From Tipula vernalis (taxonomy: Eukaryota; Arthropoda; Insecta; Diptera; Tipulidae), in contig OY282559.1 in the NCBI GenBank assembly GCA_958295665.1, positions 253,327,461 to 253,391,460 on the forward strand: a stretch of DNA of 64,000 nucleotides, read 5' to 3'. Position numbers and translations under genes: made by a program. The notes below the pieces were generated by a model, which saw only the letters and a program-made list of their open reading frames with translations, ran no database searches and was not told where the DNA came from. Within the stretch, counting starts at the first letter, position 1, and every line of letters starts with the position of its first letter. Shown here piece by piece: positions 10,152 through 20,641 of the stretch.

Positions 10152-10876
10152 TTTTTGGCGTTTGTGCCGAACTTAAAGTGATACCAGCAATTTGGGAAAG
10201 ATATGACGTGTGAATTCGATCGAGTTTTGTTGCGCGGACGCCGGACCGTATCGGAGCTTCTCCGATTGTCGTCTTGGGATTTCCTTTCCCTTTTCACCCA
10301 ATCGTCGAAACGTTTTGTTAGCGCGTTGATGCTGGTTGACAGTGGGTGTTCGGCCTCGTTCGTCGTAATTTGTGATTTGGACATGTTATAGATGCCAGTG
10401 GACCTGTGAATCTCCATTATTTTGTCCGCTGTTGCAGCGATTTTTTCCAGTTCGCAATCCTCCATGCTCGACAGAATCTCCTGGATGCTTGTAGGTAACC
10501 GCTGCAGCCATAACATTCGTAACATTGATTCGCTTATTTGATCCACCGATAATGCTTGCATCTCGCGCAACAACTGTGATGGTTTCTTGTCTCCGAGGAG
10601 CACGGGGCAAATTAAACCGCCTGCTGTCCGGTCTCCAGCTCGGAGTCCGAGCTGGAGACCGGACAGCAGGCGGTTTAATTTGCCCCGTGCTGATTCACAT
10701 AGTCTGCTGATTATGGTCGCCTTCAGAGAAATGTATTTGTCTTTTTCGGGAGGGTTTAACACAGTGTCGCGAACGCATCTTATTGTTTCTTGGTACGTGG
10801 AATATTTTACCGACACCCTATAAATATTTATTGTATGTTGCTTGTCCACAGCGATTTTCCCTTCGTCATCACTCAT
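10043..10876 (-). CDS. Gypsy-type Gag polyprotein
   Basis: 277 codons, open from an ATG at 10876. It shows the conserved gag core (RLCESARGKLNRLLSG, then GDKKPSQLLREMQAL, then MLRMLWLQRLPTSIQEIL) and the CWYHFKFGTNAKKCNKPC cysteine-histidine motif near residue 230, which is the nucleic-acid-binding part of this gag group. Its role would be capsid assembly and RNA packaging of the retrotransposon. Oddly, about 16 codons between NRLLSGLQLG and GDKKPSQ come from an inverted duplication (10599-10691) that happens to keep the frame open. The protein ends by running into the protease frame region, so pol was probably reached by readthrough or frameshift. Confidence 0.75.
   Translation of the reverse strand: MSDDEGKIAVDKQHTINIYRVSVKYSTYQETIRCVRDTVLNPPEKDKYISLKATIISRLCESARGKLNRLLSGLQLGLRAGDRTAGGLICPVLLGDKKPSQLLREMQALSVDQISESMLRMLWLQRLPTSIQEILSSMEDCELEKIAATADKIMEIHRSTGIYNMSKSQITTNEAEHPLSTSINALTKRFDDWVKRERKSQDDNRRSSDTVRRPRNKTRSNSHVISFPNCWYHFKFGTNAKKCNKPCKFEQDRISPGAENQEALHYSWQVTAAIHAA
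10599..10691. repeat. perfect 46-bp foldback inside gag
   Basis: 10599-10644 and 10646-10691 are exact reverse complements separated by a single G. The arms are gag coding sequence (AGCACGGGGCAAATTAAACC and onward). Flanking bases do not pair. Confidence 0.95.
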
Positions 10877-11399
10877 TATGAGCGGTTTTTAATATGACAA
10901 AAAATTATATGTATATGTATACTTTGTGTAATTGTTGATTGGATTTGTTGGCCCCAGTTCTGCTGTTATCTGCTTATATGTTAATTGTATTGTATTGTTG
11001 CTCGACAGATATCCAGAAACCTGCTGTCGTTTGACACTGCGTTCCGATTGTTGAAAATTTTATATTGGTACCGGGTGGTAATTCCACCAGGTTGTACAGT
11101 TGGTACCGCTTTACAGCGTTTTGAAATTATTGCTCGTTGTTGTAATTTTCGAGAAATTTGCTGTAATGATTTTCGCTGTACGTTTACGATATATAAATGG
11201 CTGCTCTCTTTCTTTCTGTCAAAAACAGAAAAACGACTAGATTTAACCCTGACGGCCGATATCTGGACTGCAAACAGATTGTGATATTAGCGGACCCTTT
11301 GAACCGCGAAAACCGAAAGCGATTCTGTTCGTATTATATTTTGGTCGAATACTCTGTACCGCCACAAGTGCGTTAAAATAAAATGACCAAAAATCTTTT

Positions 11400-13000
11400 T
11401 AATCTAAAAATGTTTTTATTTTTATTGTTACATGTGCATTCATTATTTCGTTCACTCGTATTTACAATATATAATTTTGTTTTATTATTTTTTGTTTTAA
11501 TTAATCTTAGTTAATTAATTACTTCTTTTTTCTTTATTTTTTAGTTTTTATTTTATGTATGATGCATTTTAAATCTTGTTATTACTTATTTATTTTCTTT
11601 TTTCTTTTTTTTTCTTTTTTTTTTTTATAATTATTATTATTTTTATAATTTTGTTTTTACTATAAAATAATAACAACATTAAACAAATAAAATTTTGTAA
11701 TTTTATTTTTGTTTTGTTATAATTTAGTTCCGATTAAATTATTATTATTATATTTACTAATCATCTTATTAGTATTATTATTTATTGTTAATTTATTAAA
11801 GTATTTTTTTATTCTTTCTGTTTGTTTGTTTTTTTTTTTTTTGCTTCTTGAATTTAGTTTTAGTTTTTATATAAATACAATTACTAATTAAACTAATATA
11901 AATTATTTGTATTTATATAACATGTATAGATATTAATTTATTGTATGTATATATTTATATAAATTATAAAATTATGTATAAAATAATATCTTCTATAGTT
12001 TTTTATTTTTTTTTATAAATTTCTATATATTGTATTTTGTTTTACTAATTCTATATTCTTTATTTTATTATTTGTTTTCTAAGTATTTATTATTATAATT
12101 TATATTATTATGTTTTATAATTATATGATTATTAAACCAAAAATTAAAAATAAATAAAAACATGGAAATTAATAAATTTTAAAAATCCCAGAAAATAAAA
12201 GAGAAACAAGCTTTAAAATGGCATGTCCATTTTTATAAAATGGGCACACCATTTTGTTGTTGAAATGTATATAAAGTTATATTTGGGAATAAAAATGTTT
12301 ATATAGTATTATAATATTTATTTAATTTTTTTTTGTTATCACAAATGTTTTTTTTTTATAAGTTTTTATAATATAATTTGTTTATATAAAAAATTGATAA
12401 AATTTAAAATTGTTGTTTTTTTTAATCTTCTAATTTTATATTATTTAAGTGTATGTATATAATGTGAGACTTGAAATGTTTTACAAGTTTACAAACCAAT
12501 ATAATATATAAAATTATTAATAAAAAAATGTAAATAATATAATTAAGTAATAAGGCGATAAATATATTTTTATAAATGTATAGAAAGTGTGCCTAATTAT
12601 TTAACTCACATAATAATAATAATAAAAAGAATTATTATTTTTATTATTATAGGTATTTATTTATTTATGTACATTTTATTTTTATTACTTAATTTTAATT
12701 ATATTTAGATTAATTATTATATTATGGAAAATAAAAAACAAGCATTTTATTTGATTTAATTTATTTTTCGGTTTTCTTTAATTTTGTTTTTTTTTTTTTT
12801 TTAATTTTATTATAAATATACATTATGTATTAGGTTTTCAGATTAAATGAAAGAAATCAAATTAAGTGAAACATTATGTAAATTTGTAGAAACTGTCGAA
12901 AAATTGTTTAAAACATTTTACACTTGAAATGAAACCTTGTTTAATAAAAAGTCAATAAATCAACTTGTTTTTTACACATACGTAGCTGTTGGCTGAGTCA
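11400..13000. other. AT-rich low-complexity stretch
   Basis: Almost entirely A and T with many T-runs and TTATTA-type motifs. I see no gene or repeat with recognisable ends. The 60-codon frame at 11709 is a hydrophobic translation of T-rich DNA and not a credible gene. Confidence 0.6.
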
Positions 13001-13693
13001 ATGGCTTAATAAATTTACAGTCTTCAAATTCTCAGGAAGAATGGTAAAAATTTAGCCAACTATTCTATTATTAATGAGGAAGGGTTCCAAACTATTTGGG
13101 AGCGATTGAAGGATCATTTTGCTTTATTAACGTTAGGTTTCCTAGTAAGAAAACATTGATTCTTTAACCTTTTTCTAGGAAGACAAGTGATGCGGAAGCG
13201 TCCTGCGTGCTTGTGAATTAGGAAAATATCTACATTTTTTATATCGAAAAAACTAATGAACATTGGCACAGTTTTGGCCTATGAAACAATGTGAAAATCA
13301 AATCAATTTTGATATTCGTAAAATTTAATTAAGTTTTGTTCAATATTGGCAATAATTTTTTTCAACAAACATGAACATGATAGTTTTAAATCCTGCCTTC
13401 CTTTTACAGTCTTGGAAAAACTAATATTTTTTACTAGTAACATATGTTTAGGCGGATATAATGAATATTTTGTTTTAATTAAAATAATTAAAGGCAAGTT
13501 GTATTGGTCTTGGTTCTGTATTTACTGGTTGTTTACTGGTTTATGTTTAATTGAGATTGGTTTTTTTTTGTAATCCTGATGAATCCAAGTGCTTTGCCGA
13601 TAGGAACGCTGGTAAAAGAATTGCAAAATAGAACTCATGCTCGACCTTTATTACGAGCTCCAACAGTTTCTCGGGTAAAAATATGGACTCCGG

Positions 13694-13942
13694 TTGCTCC
13701 AGTCAACCCATCTGGTACAGCATATTGTACATCAAAATATTAGAAGTAATTGTAGTAATTTTAATTTATTTCTAGCCAATATAGCTGCACTTGATAAGAC
13801 TCCACAAATCATTTTACTGTCGGAGGTTTGGATTGAAAATTTTGAACTGGATGGCTACAATATTCCGGGCTTTAGTATTTTTGGTATGTTTAATTCTACT
13901 TATAGAGCGGAAGTTGTTATTATCAGAACCATCTTGATATGA
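13694..13942 (+). pseudogene. apurinic-type endonuclease, N-terminal part
   Basis: 82 open codons. Residues about 10-65 show the beginning of a non-LTR endonuclease: HQNIRSN (metal-binding Asn strand), PQIILLSEVWI (the ETWL/QEPW position) and GYNIPGFSIF. The frame is interrupted by the insertion at 13965 and resumes near 15390. The endonuclease nicks target DNA to start reverse transcription in intact elements. Confidence 0.7.
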
Positions 13943-13964
13943 ATAGAGCCGGCATGTAAAAAAT

Positions 13965-15372
13965 GAACTTAAAATAAAGGACATAGAAACACTAAAAAAT
14001 AATTTATTTTCATAGAGTTTGTATGAAAAAACGCGATTTCGATTGACGAAAAAATATGAATTAAAAATTAAACCTAGATAAATAATTTTTTCTGAAATCA
14101 CTAATAAACAACTCAATGACTAACTCATTTAAAGCACATATTCTCAAGCTTCCCCATTTTCCAGATATAATCAAAAGAAAATAAGGTAATTAAATTAAAA
14201 AACGCTCTACAACAACAACAATATGTATTAAAAAGAGAATATTATATTTAATGACGTCATCACTTATTCACAACTAAAATCAATGGTAAAAAAAAGACAA
14301 TACATTGAACAGCCAAAATTAAAATAAATCAAAGAGAGTCAGAGAGAAAAAATTATAATAATATGCATTGAGCGAGAAGAAATCAAAAAAATCAAATCAA
14401 CCCAGATTGTTATGCATCACAAATAAACGACATAACCAACAAACATTAACTGTAATATAAATGCCTTATTTATTTCTCAAGTATTAAAAATATTATTGTA
14501 TTTAAATTAAGACACAGCTGAAAATAAATACAACATGATATTAATAGCTATTTGGCATCGATTTTTATTCCCAAAAATTAATGACTTAGCTATTCAAAAT
14601 AAGTTTTTGTTTAGAATATTTGAATTGTCATAACATTGGAGAGCGGTGTATAAAATAAAATAGTTCTTACTTATTATTCCCATTCCTAGATGTCACTTAA
14701 CACACAATTAAAAACAACAGGGATTCGGGCTGAGTAAACGATTTGAAAGAAAACTTTTACGTAAAATTACCATAATTTCTTTCATAGCAATGGTTTAATT
14801 TTAGTAAATTTATAAAAAAATTATATTAAATTAATTATTATTACAATTTAATTATTACTATAGAGGGAAGCCACCAAAATATGTTTAACCAAATCAAAAA
14901 TCAGACCGATTTTAGAATCCAACCGGTTCGATCACCTATTTGATTCTTTTTATAAGTTTTTCATTGTATGCGACATCTATGGTTTAAACAAAATGTCGGT
15001 TATAAAGCATTGCCACATGATATGAATCTGTATTCGGACAGAATTTTGTCGTGTGGCAATGCTTTTAGAAGGAGACTAAAAAGAGATGGTTATAATTGTT
15101 TATAAATTTTATGTTATGACGTATTTTACAACAACAACATTCCATAAAAGTTTAGCAATAGTTTATATTCCAAGAGGATTTTCACTAAGAAATAAACTCT
15201 TTCATGATTCGATTTTTCAATCAAATAAAACTATATGTTTTATGAACATTTTCATATAAAATTAATGTAAAAGCTCATAATTCTTATAGACTAAAAATGT
15301 AAATGAAAACAATCGTTTTCCCATATAGTTTCATAGTAAAGAAAAAATTTTATGTACTTTATTTTAAGCTTA
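13965..15372. mobile_element. 1.4-kb DNA element with 9-bp target duplication
   Basis: Flanked by exact 9-bp duplications GTAAAAAAT at 13956-13964 and 15373-15381. The ends are inverted: CTTAAAATAAAGGACAT (13968) pairs with the reverse complement of the right end, CTTAAAATAAAGTACAT, and the similarity continues imperfectly for about 60 bp to GAAAAAACG / GGAAAACG. A 9-bp duplication with long inverted ends fits Mutator-like elements. There is no transposase inside, so it is non-autonomous. Confidence 0.7.
15003..15066. repeat. hairpin in the 1.4-kb element
   Basis: TAAAGCATTGCCACATGA (15003) pairs with TCGTGTGGCAATGCTTTTA (15049) across a loop of about 28 bases. Stem of about 18 bp with one wobble. 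Confidence 0.7.
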
Positions 15373-16329
15373 GTAAAAAATACAGTCAATATGGAGGCTC
15401 TTATTTATAGAGTAGGCTCTGTTATTATACATTTTGATGATAGCATTCAGACCTTTTACTGTTTAATTGTTTGATTAGTTAGATTTCATGCTTTCAACTC
15501 TTCTGTCTTTGATGATGAAATTAGTAATGTTCTTTCAGGTGTCAATTCGAAAAATCTTATTATGATATGAATATAAATATTCCTGATGATCGGGTTTCTG
15601 ATGACTATTTTTATGACGGCTTCACTTGGGTTAAAATCATTAATTAGTACACCAACTAGAGTTACAAAGAATTCCTCTACTTGTCTAGATCATTTATTTT
15701 TTAGATGCTCGTTAAACTTTAAATTCAATTGCTTGGCGAATGTTTATAATCTTAATATAACTGATCAATGCAATACTAGTATGACATCCGTTGTGTTTTG
15801 GCCGAGTAGTTCATCTTTTCCTAAACCTTTAAAAATTAAAACTTTGATCAATCTTTGATCAACCCCCTCAACAAATGATCTGCCTAATGAAGATTAGTCG
15901 GTCGTCTATTCACAAGCAAATGTGTCTGAAGCTTTTGATTTTTTTTTGTTTTGACTAAAGGACCGAATTATTAAGCCTTGGATTACACCTCCACTATTTA
16001 ATAAAATTAGGTTGAAGAATAAGTTATCTAGGAGGTTAGCTCGAAGTTTGAATGATGCTAATTTGAAACGGCGATTTAAGTGATAAATAATGCTGTTAAA
16101 CATGACGTGGTTATGTCAAAGGTCAACTTTTACACAAATAAATTTGAGTCTGTGAATAGTAACATTTCAAAATGGTGGAATCCAGTTGATGCCATTCTAA
16201 ATAAAGATCAGAAAAACGCTCAGATTGAAAGTTACAATTACTGTGTAAGTGAAAGATGTGAATTGGCTGAATTATTCAACAGCTATTTTGTAAATGCGGT
16301 CCTAGACTTAAAATCTAAGATTTTTTGGA

Positions 16330-17185
16330 TGTAATCTATAGAAATTTCGCTGTACAGTCATGTCTTTTCTTTGAAACATGTCCAAATAAACTGCTACGTG
16401 TCGTTTCGTATCTGAAACCTAGTTATTCTACTGGAATTGACAAGTGCAGTTGTTTTCAAACATTGTAAATTTTAATTTTGAAACTAGTTAACCCTATTTT
16501 TAAGAAAGGGGATAAAACCAATATTGCAAATTATAGGCCGATTTCTTTATTATCGGTGTTTTCTAAAATTATTGAAAAGATAGCACATCGAAGAATAGAC
16601 CATTTTTTGAATAAAACAAATCTTTTGCATAACACGCAATTTGTTAGAATTCACTAATTTCCTATATGAAGGTTTTGATAAGAAAAAATCAGTTCCATTT
16701 ATTTTTGTGGATTTAACTAAGCCTTTGATATGGTTATCCATGAAGTATTATTTCAAAAACTACTTCATGCTGGGTTTCAGGGTGTCTTTACGGTGGTTTC
16801 GATCTTATTTATTTTATAGATTTCAAGTAATTAAGATTGGTGATGTTTTTAGTGAACGTAAAATTATCAATGATGGGGTTCCTCAAGGTTCCGTGTTAGG
16901 TCCCAAGCTTTTTTGATCTCTACCTAAACTCAATTTTGTATTTTAAATTTTTCTTCAACGATGATAGCTTTTGCCGATGGTGCTAAATGCCTCTTTATAA
17001 CCAAATCGATCAAAACCCTTTTTAATAATATTGCGTATTGTTTCATCCTATTCAACAATGCAACAACGTATTGTGAAGTCATGTGATTTTGAAGCTGTAT
17101 TGGAATAATTTTAGAGTTGATCCGATCAATCGAGTTTGTTGGATCATCTTGGTGATCGCCTACAACCAGCCTATGGTTCAATTAA
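16330..17185 (+). pseudogene. non-LTR reverse transcriptase, broken
   Basis: RT motifs in plus-strand order: YSTGIDK (16425), PIFKKGDKTNIANYRPISLL (16490), the FVDLTKPLI region corresponding to FLDLSKAFD (16705), SLRWFRSYLF (16785), GVPQGSVLGP (16877), FADGAKC (16971). At least four frameshifts or stops lie between these. The third residue of the FADD active site has become G, so even a repaired frame would be doubtful. Confidence 0.75.
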
Positions 17186-17407
17186 TTAGTATATTAGACA
17201 TATGGCGATATGTAGCTGCTTTTTTATATAGATATTATGCTTGTTGAATGATATGGTGTCTGATTAAAAAGTAAAATTAGCGTTCACAGCTTATGTGATT
17301 GTCATGAAGAAGAAAAAATTGTAATTGAATTTATCTATATTAGTACGATTCGCTAGTATATGAAGCACAGGACATTCTGTATATATAGAATGTAAATTGT
17401 GGTATAG

Positions 17408-17484
17408 TCAGTCCAGTCGCCGCGGCCTGATGAGAGGATTGATTTTTTCATAATCATAAGCTCATCAGTTCGAAACTGGATTGA
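17408..17484 (+). ncRNA. hammerhead ribozyme, type III topology (unit 1)
   Basis: Stem III: 17408-17417 (T then CAGTCCAGT) pairs with 17475-17484 (ACTGGATTGA), 10 bp with one G-U. U16.1 and C17 are 17417-17418, so cleavage is predicted after 17418. Stem I region 17419-17426 is GCCGCGGC. The core CTGATGA is at 17427-17433. Stem II is GAG (17434-17436) with TTC (17469-17471), plus an inner GATTG/CATAATC helix. GAAA is at 17472-17475. Every invariant core base of the hammerhead family is present. Weak points: the stem I loop would be only two bases, and the outer part of stem II is only three pairs. Confidence 0.8.
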
Positions 17485-17827
17485 ATTCTCTTACAATCTT
17501 CGGAACATATTAAATTAAAATTAAATAAATAGAATTCTGTCTATTAGCCGGTTTTCGTTGAATTTACCGTTCGTAATACTAATATGTTTCTACGTGTTAA
17601 TAAATAAAACACATTTAAAAGTGTCGTAAGACCGGTAGCATATTTAGAAATTATAAGAATTAATTAACATTCAACAAAAATTAAAAAAAAGTAAAATTAG
17701 CGTTCACAGCTTATGTGATTGTCATGAAGAAGAAAAAATTGTAATTGAATTTATCTATATTAGTACGATTCGCTAGTATATGAAGCACAGGACATTCTGT
17801 ATATATAGAATGTAAATTGTGGTATAG

Positions 17828-17904
17828 TCAGTCCAGTCGCCGCGGCCTGATGAGAGGATTGATTTTTTCATAATCATAAGCTCATCAGTTCGAAACTGGA
17901 TTGA
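17828..17904 (+). ncRNA. hammerhead ribozyme, type III topology (unit 2)
   Basis: Identical to the motif at 17408-17484, exactly 420 bases downstream. Predicted cleavage is after 17838. Cleavage at both sites of a transcript through the dimer would release one 420-nt monomer. Confidence 0.8.
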
Positions 17905-18600
17905 ATTCTCTTACAATCTTCGGAACATATTAAATTAAAATTAAATAAATAGAATTCTGTCTATTAGCCGGTTTTCGTTGAATTTACCGTTCGTAATACT
18001 AATATGTTTCTACGTGTTAATAAATAAAACACATTTAAAAGTGTCGTAAGACCGGTAGCATATTTAGAAATTATAAGAATTAATTAACATTCAACAAAAA
18101 TTAAAAAAAAAAAAAAAAAAAACTAAGTACTTAGTTGTTTCAAGTTTCCGGATAGTCTCGCCACCGTTAACCACGAAAGGTGAATTAACATATTATGGTT
18201 ATATGGTTAACATAACTCCGCGTTTTATAAATTATAAGCAGGTTTAAATCAATGATACCATTTATGTATACAAAAAATAAAATTAGCCCTAATTTAGATC
18301 TCTTTTAAATGCAAAAGATGTGACTTATACTCTTTCAATTTCACAAACTGAAATCAATTTGAAAGATAACTTTCAAGCAGTTTTGTTTTGTTTCATAGAA
18401 GAGATGTAAGACGTACAAAATCATTAATATTCAGGTTTAGCAGCTTAGCTCTAATATTATCATAACCAATTGCGCTCGTTAAATTTAAACTAGAAATAAT
18501 TTCTAAAATATCAAATTCTGAAACATTTCATTCAATTACGTAAGGATTACCTTTTAAGGTATGTACTTGCTGTTGAGTTGCTTGCTGTTGTATACTATTA

Positions 18601-19920
18601 GTACAGGAAAAGATTGAAAAAATGACAACGAAAAAAACTTGTGCAAAACTTAAACTTTGGTTATAGGTTTAAAATAGGAAAAAGTTCACGAAACAAAAAA
18701 GTTTAAGAGTTTTACGGATCTGCGGAAATTGGTAGGGAGTGAAAAGCGGTAAATCGATTTTTGTCGATTTATGCGATTTACAAAAAATTAGTTAAAATAA
18801 AAGTTGTTTCTGGCCCAAATTATCTTTAATTTCGTGTTTCTAAATTAATTTTATAGTAATAATTAACGGAAATACGGCCATTTTTCGATCATCAAAGTTT
18901 GCTCGAATAATGTCTATTACGCCATTTACTGCTTCAGTATGAGATTCGTAATTACTACATTCAAAGCCTTCGCAAATTTCACACTTTACATAACTTTTTA
19001 AACCTGCTCTCACGCAGGCACTTGTAACGTGGAGCAGTCTCCTGTACACTCACATGCTAATAAATCTAAAATGTCTTTTAGTGCAGCTTCTAAAGTGGTT
19101 TGAACTTGTTGCAGAATATCTAATCTTTTTTGTCAACCACACTCTTCAGAAAACTTTTCATTGCTAAGCCATTCTGTATGAGTGTTGTGCTGCAGCAGCA
19201 CCCGTTGGAGGCAATGATTCTAAATGAGCAGTTTATTTTTTTGAGCGATTGTTGAAACTGTTCTATTTTATTCATTATAAACCTTTTGTAAAAAGTTGTA
19301 TTGTTCCTTTTCATACATTACTTTATTGTACTGAGCGCTAGTTGTATCGCAGCCGCTTATCGTGTGAGCTAATACAGACTTTTTATATTATTGCACTGTC
19401 CTTGCAAATCTATTGACGAATGCAGTTTTGATTTTGTTCTACCAATTTATGGTTTGTAAAACATTAGGTCTGTATTTTCAGGAGATAAATTTTGCAAGCA
19501 TCATTTTTGGATGGTCCATTTTACTTTATAGAGCAAAAAACCTGCAGTGTAGTATTTCTTTCCGTATTTTCATCTATAGTTTTGAAAAATTGATCATCAA
19601 CAAATGGCCGTATTTCGGTTAATTATTGCTATAAAATTAATTAAAAAACACTAAATTAAAGATAATTTTGTCAGAAACCACTTTTATTTGAACTAATTTT
19701 TTGTATGTGCCATATTTCCCGAGAAAATAGGAAAAAACCGATTTTTTTAATTAAATTACCCCTTTTCATCCTCTCCCCATACAGGTTTTCGCGGATCCGT
19801 AAAACTATTAAACTTTTTTGCTTCGTGAACTTTTACTAACTTACGAACTATTTTGAACCTATATCCAAAGTTTAGGCTACGCAACAATTTTTTTCTAGTT
19901 AAATCAAAATTTTCCTGTAC
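18601..19920. mobile_element. element with ~300-bp inverted arms
   Basis: 18601-18898 is the diverged reverse complement of 19592-19920. Shared blocks, in opposite orientation, include GTACAGGAAAA, CAAACTTTGGTTATAGGTT-like, AAAAAAGTTTAAGAGTTTTACGGATC and GAAATACGGCCATT. The interior (about 690 bp) holds short minus-strand frames, one with a C..C.GF.C cluster near 18985, that I do not recognise. This is probably a DNA transposon with long terminal repeats. I see no certain target duplication. Confidence 0.6.
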
Positions 19921-20641
19921 TATATTGCTCATATTGAAACCGACATTCATAAAGAATAAATTGAACGACTCCGCAGTCAGACGAATGTCATATAGTGTAT
20001 TTCCTTGGCAAATTTACAACAACAATTGGATAGGGTAAATCCCCGCAAGAATAACATTAACCCAAAAAAAAATTGGGTTTAATTAAACATAATTCTAATT
20101 CTTGGTTTTAATACCTGCCACCAGAGTCAGATTACATATTAAATTTATATTTTATTTCGAAAGGTTGGCTTTTGTCAATTAAATCAAATTGGCTATTTTC
20201 TTGAAAAAAATAAACCCAAAATAATTCGAATTAAATTTTGGTCAACAAAATACGCTTTTAAACAATTTTATTATACACTTCAATTAGCTTTAGGGATCTT
20301 CTGAAAGGCGAATTTAAATGCACATTTTTGAAAATGCGCAGTTTTGGATTAAATTAAATTTCATTAAAATGCGGGTATACGCATGAGTTAATCTGCAATA
20401 AGGCCCGTAATTTTAAACGAGGATAGTAATAAATCAGCGAATTTATCCCCTCTTTCGTATTTTTAAACGAAGATAAATCCACTGAATCAAACCTGGATTA
20501 AAATTGTATCCTCGGATTTATACCTCGATATCGATGGCTAAAACAGTGAATACGGCTATTTTCGAAAATTGGGAAATATGAAACGTCATTTACGATCTGT
20601 TAAATTACACATTTAAATTTAATTGAAAATTTAAGTTAAAA

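Larger units (their letters stand above)
7430..10876 (-). mobile_element. Ty3/Gypsy retrotransposon, decayed, no LTRs recognised
   Basis: The minus strand carries gag, aspartic protease, reverse transcriptase, RNase H and integrase in the Gypsy order. The style of gag (LRMLWLQRLPTSIQ, then CWYHFKFGTNAKKC) is that of the Kabuki/CsRn1 group of insects, by recollection of that family. The 3' end of pol is recognised near 7460 by a DRLKPCF motif in a shifted frame. I compared 10900-11400 with 6900-7330 by eye and found no matching LTR pair, so the copy is old or truncated. The coding region has stops, frameshifts and deletions. Confidence 0.85.
13690..17190 (+). mobile_element. decayed non-LTR retrotransposon (Jockey/CR1-like pol)
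   Basis: The plus strand carries an endonuclease start at 13718 (HQNIRSNC...IILLSEVWI). After the insertion at 13965-15372 come more endonuclease (DMNINIPDDR near 15570; STPTR...CLDHLF near 15680) and then RT blocks PIFKKGD, NYRPISLLSVFSKIIEKI (16490-16575), LRWFRSYL and GVPQGSVLGP (16877-16906). The active site FADG is at 16971, where FADD is expected. Many stops and frameshifts are present. The 3' end is not defined. Confidence 0.8.
17271..18122 (+). mobile_element. head-to-tail dimer of a 420-bp hammerhead-bearing retroelement, A-tailed
   Basis: 17271-17690 and 17691-18110 are identical over 420 bp by line-by-line comparison. The first unit ends in eight A residues and the second in about 20 (18103-18122). 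Each unit carries a hammerhead ribozyme motif (17408-17484 and 17828-17904) and, upstream of it, TTCGCTA followed by the hairpin ACATTCTGTATATATAGAATGT. There is no open frame of note, so it is non-autonomous. Perfect identity means either a recent insertion of a dimeric RNA copy or a recent tandem duplication. A degenerate monomer is at 29237. I found no clear target duplication around the pair. Confidence 0.85.

Noticed and set aside
10900..11400. 5' LTR of the Gypsy element
   Set aside because: Plausible position, but no matching sequence was found at the other end (6900-7430), so it cannot be supported.
17400..17476. Pol III A/B boxes of a tRNA-derived SINE in the 420-bp unit
   Set aside because: TGGTATAGTCAGTCC and AGTTCGAAACTGG look like boxes but coincide with stem III and the GAAA of the hammerhead, the spacing is too long, and the covariation fits the ribozyme better. 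A promoter role is not excluded.
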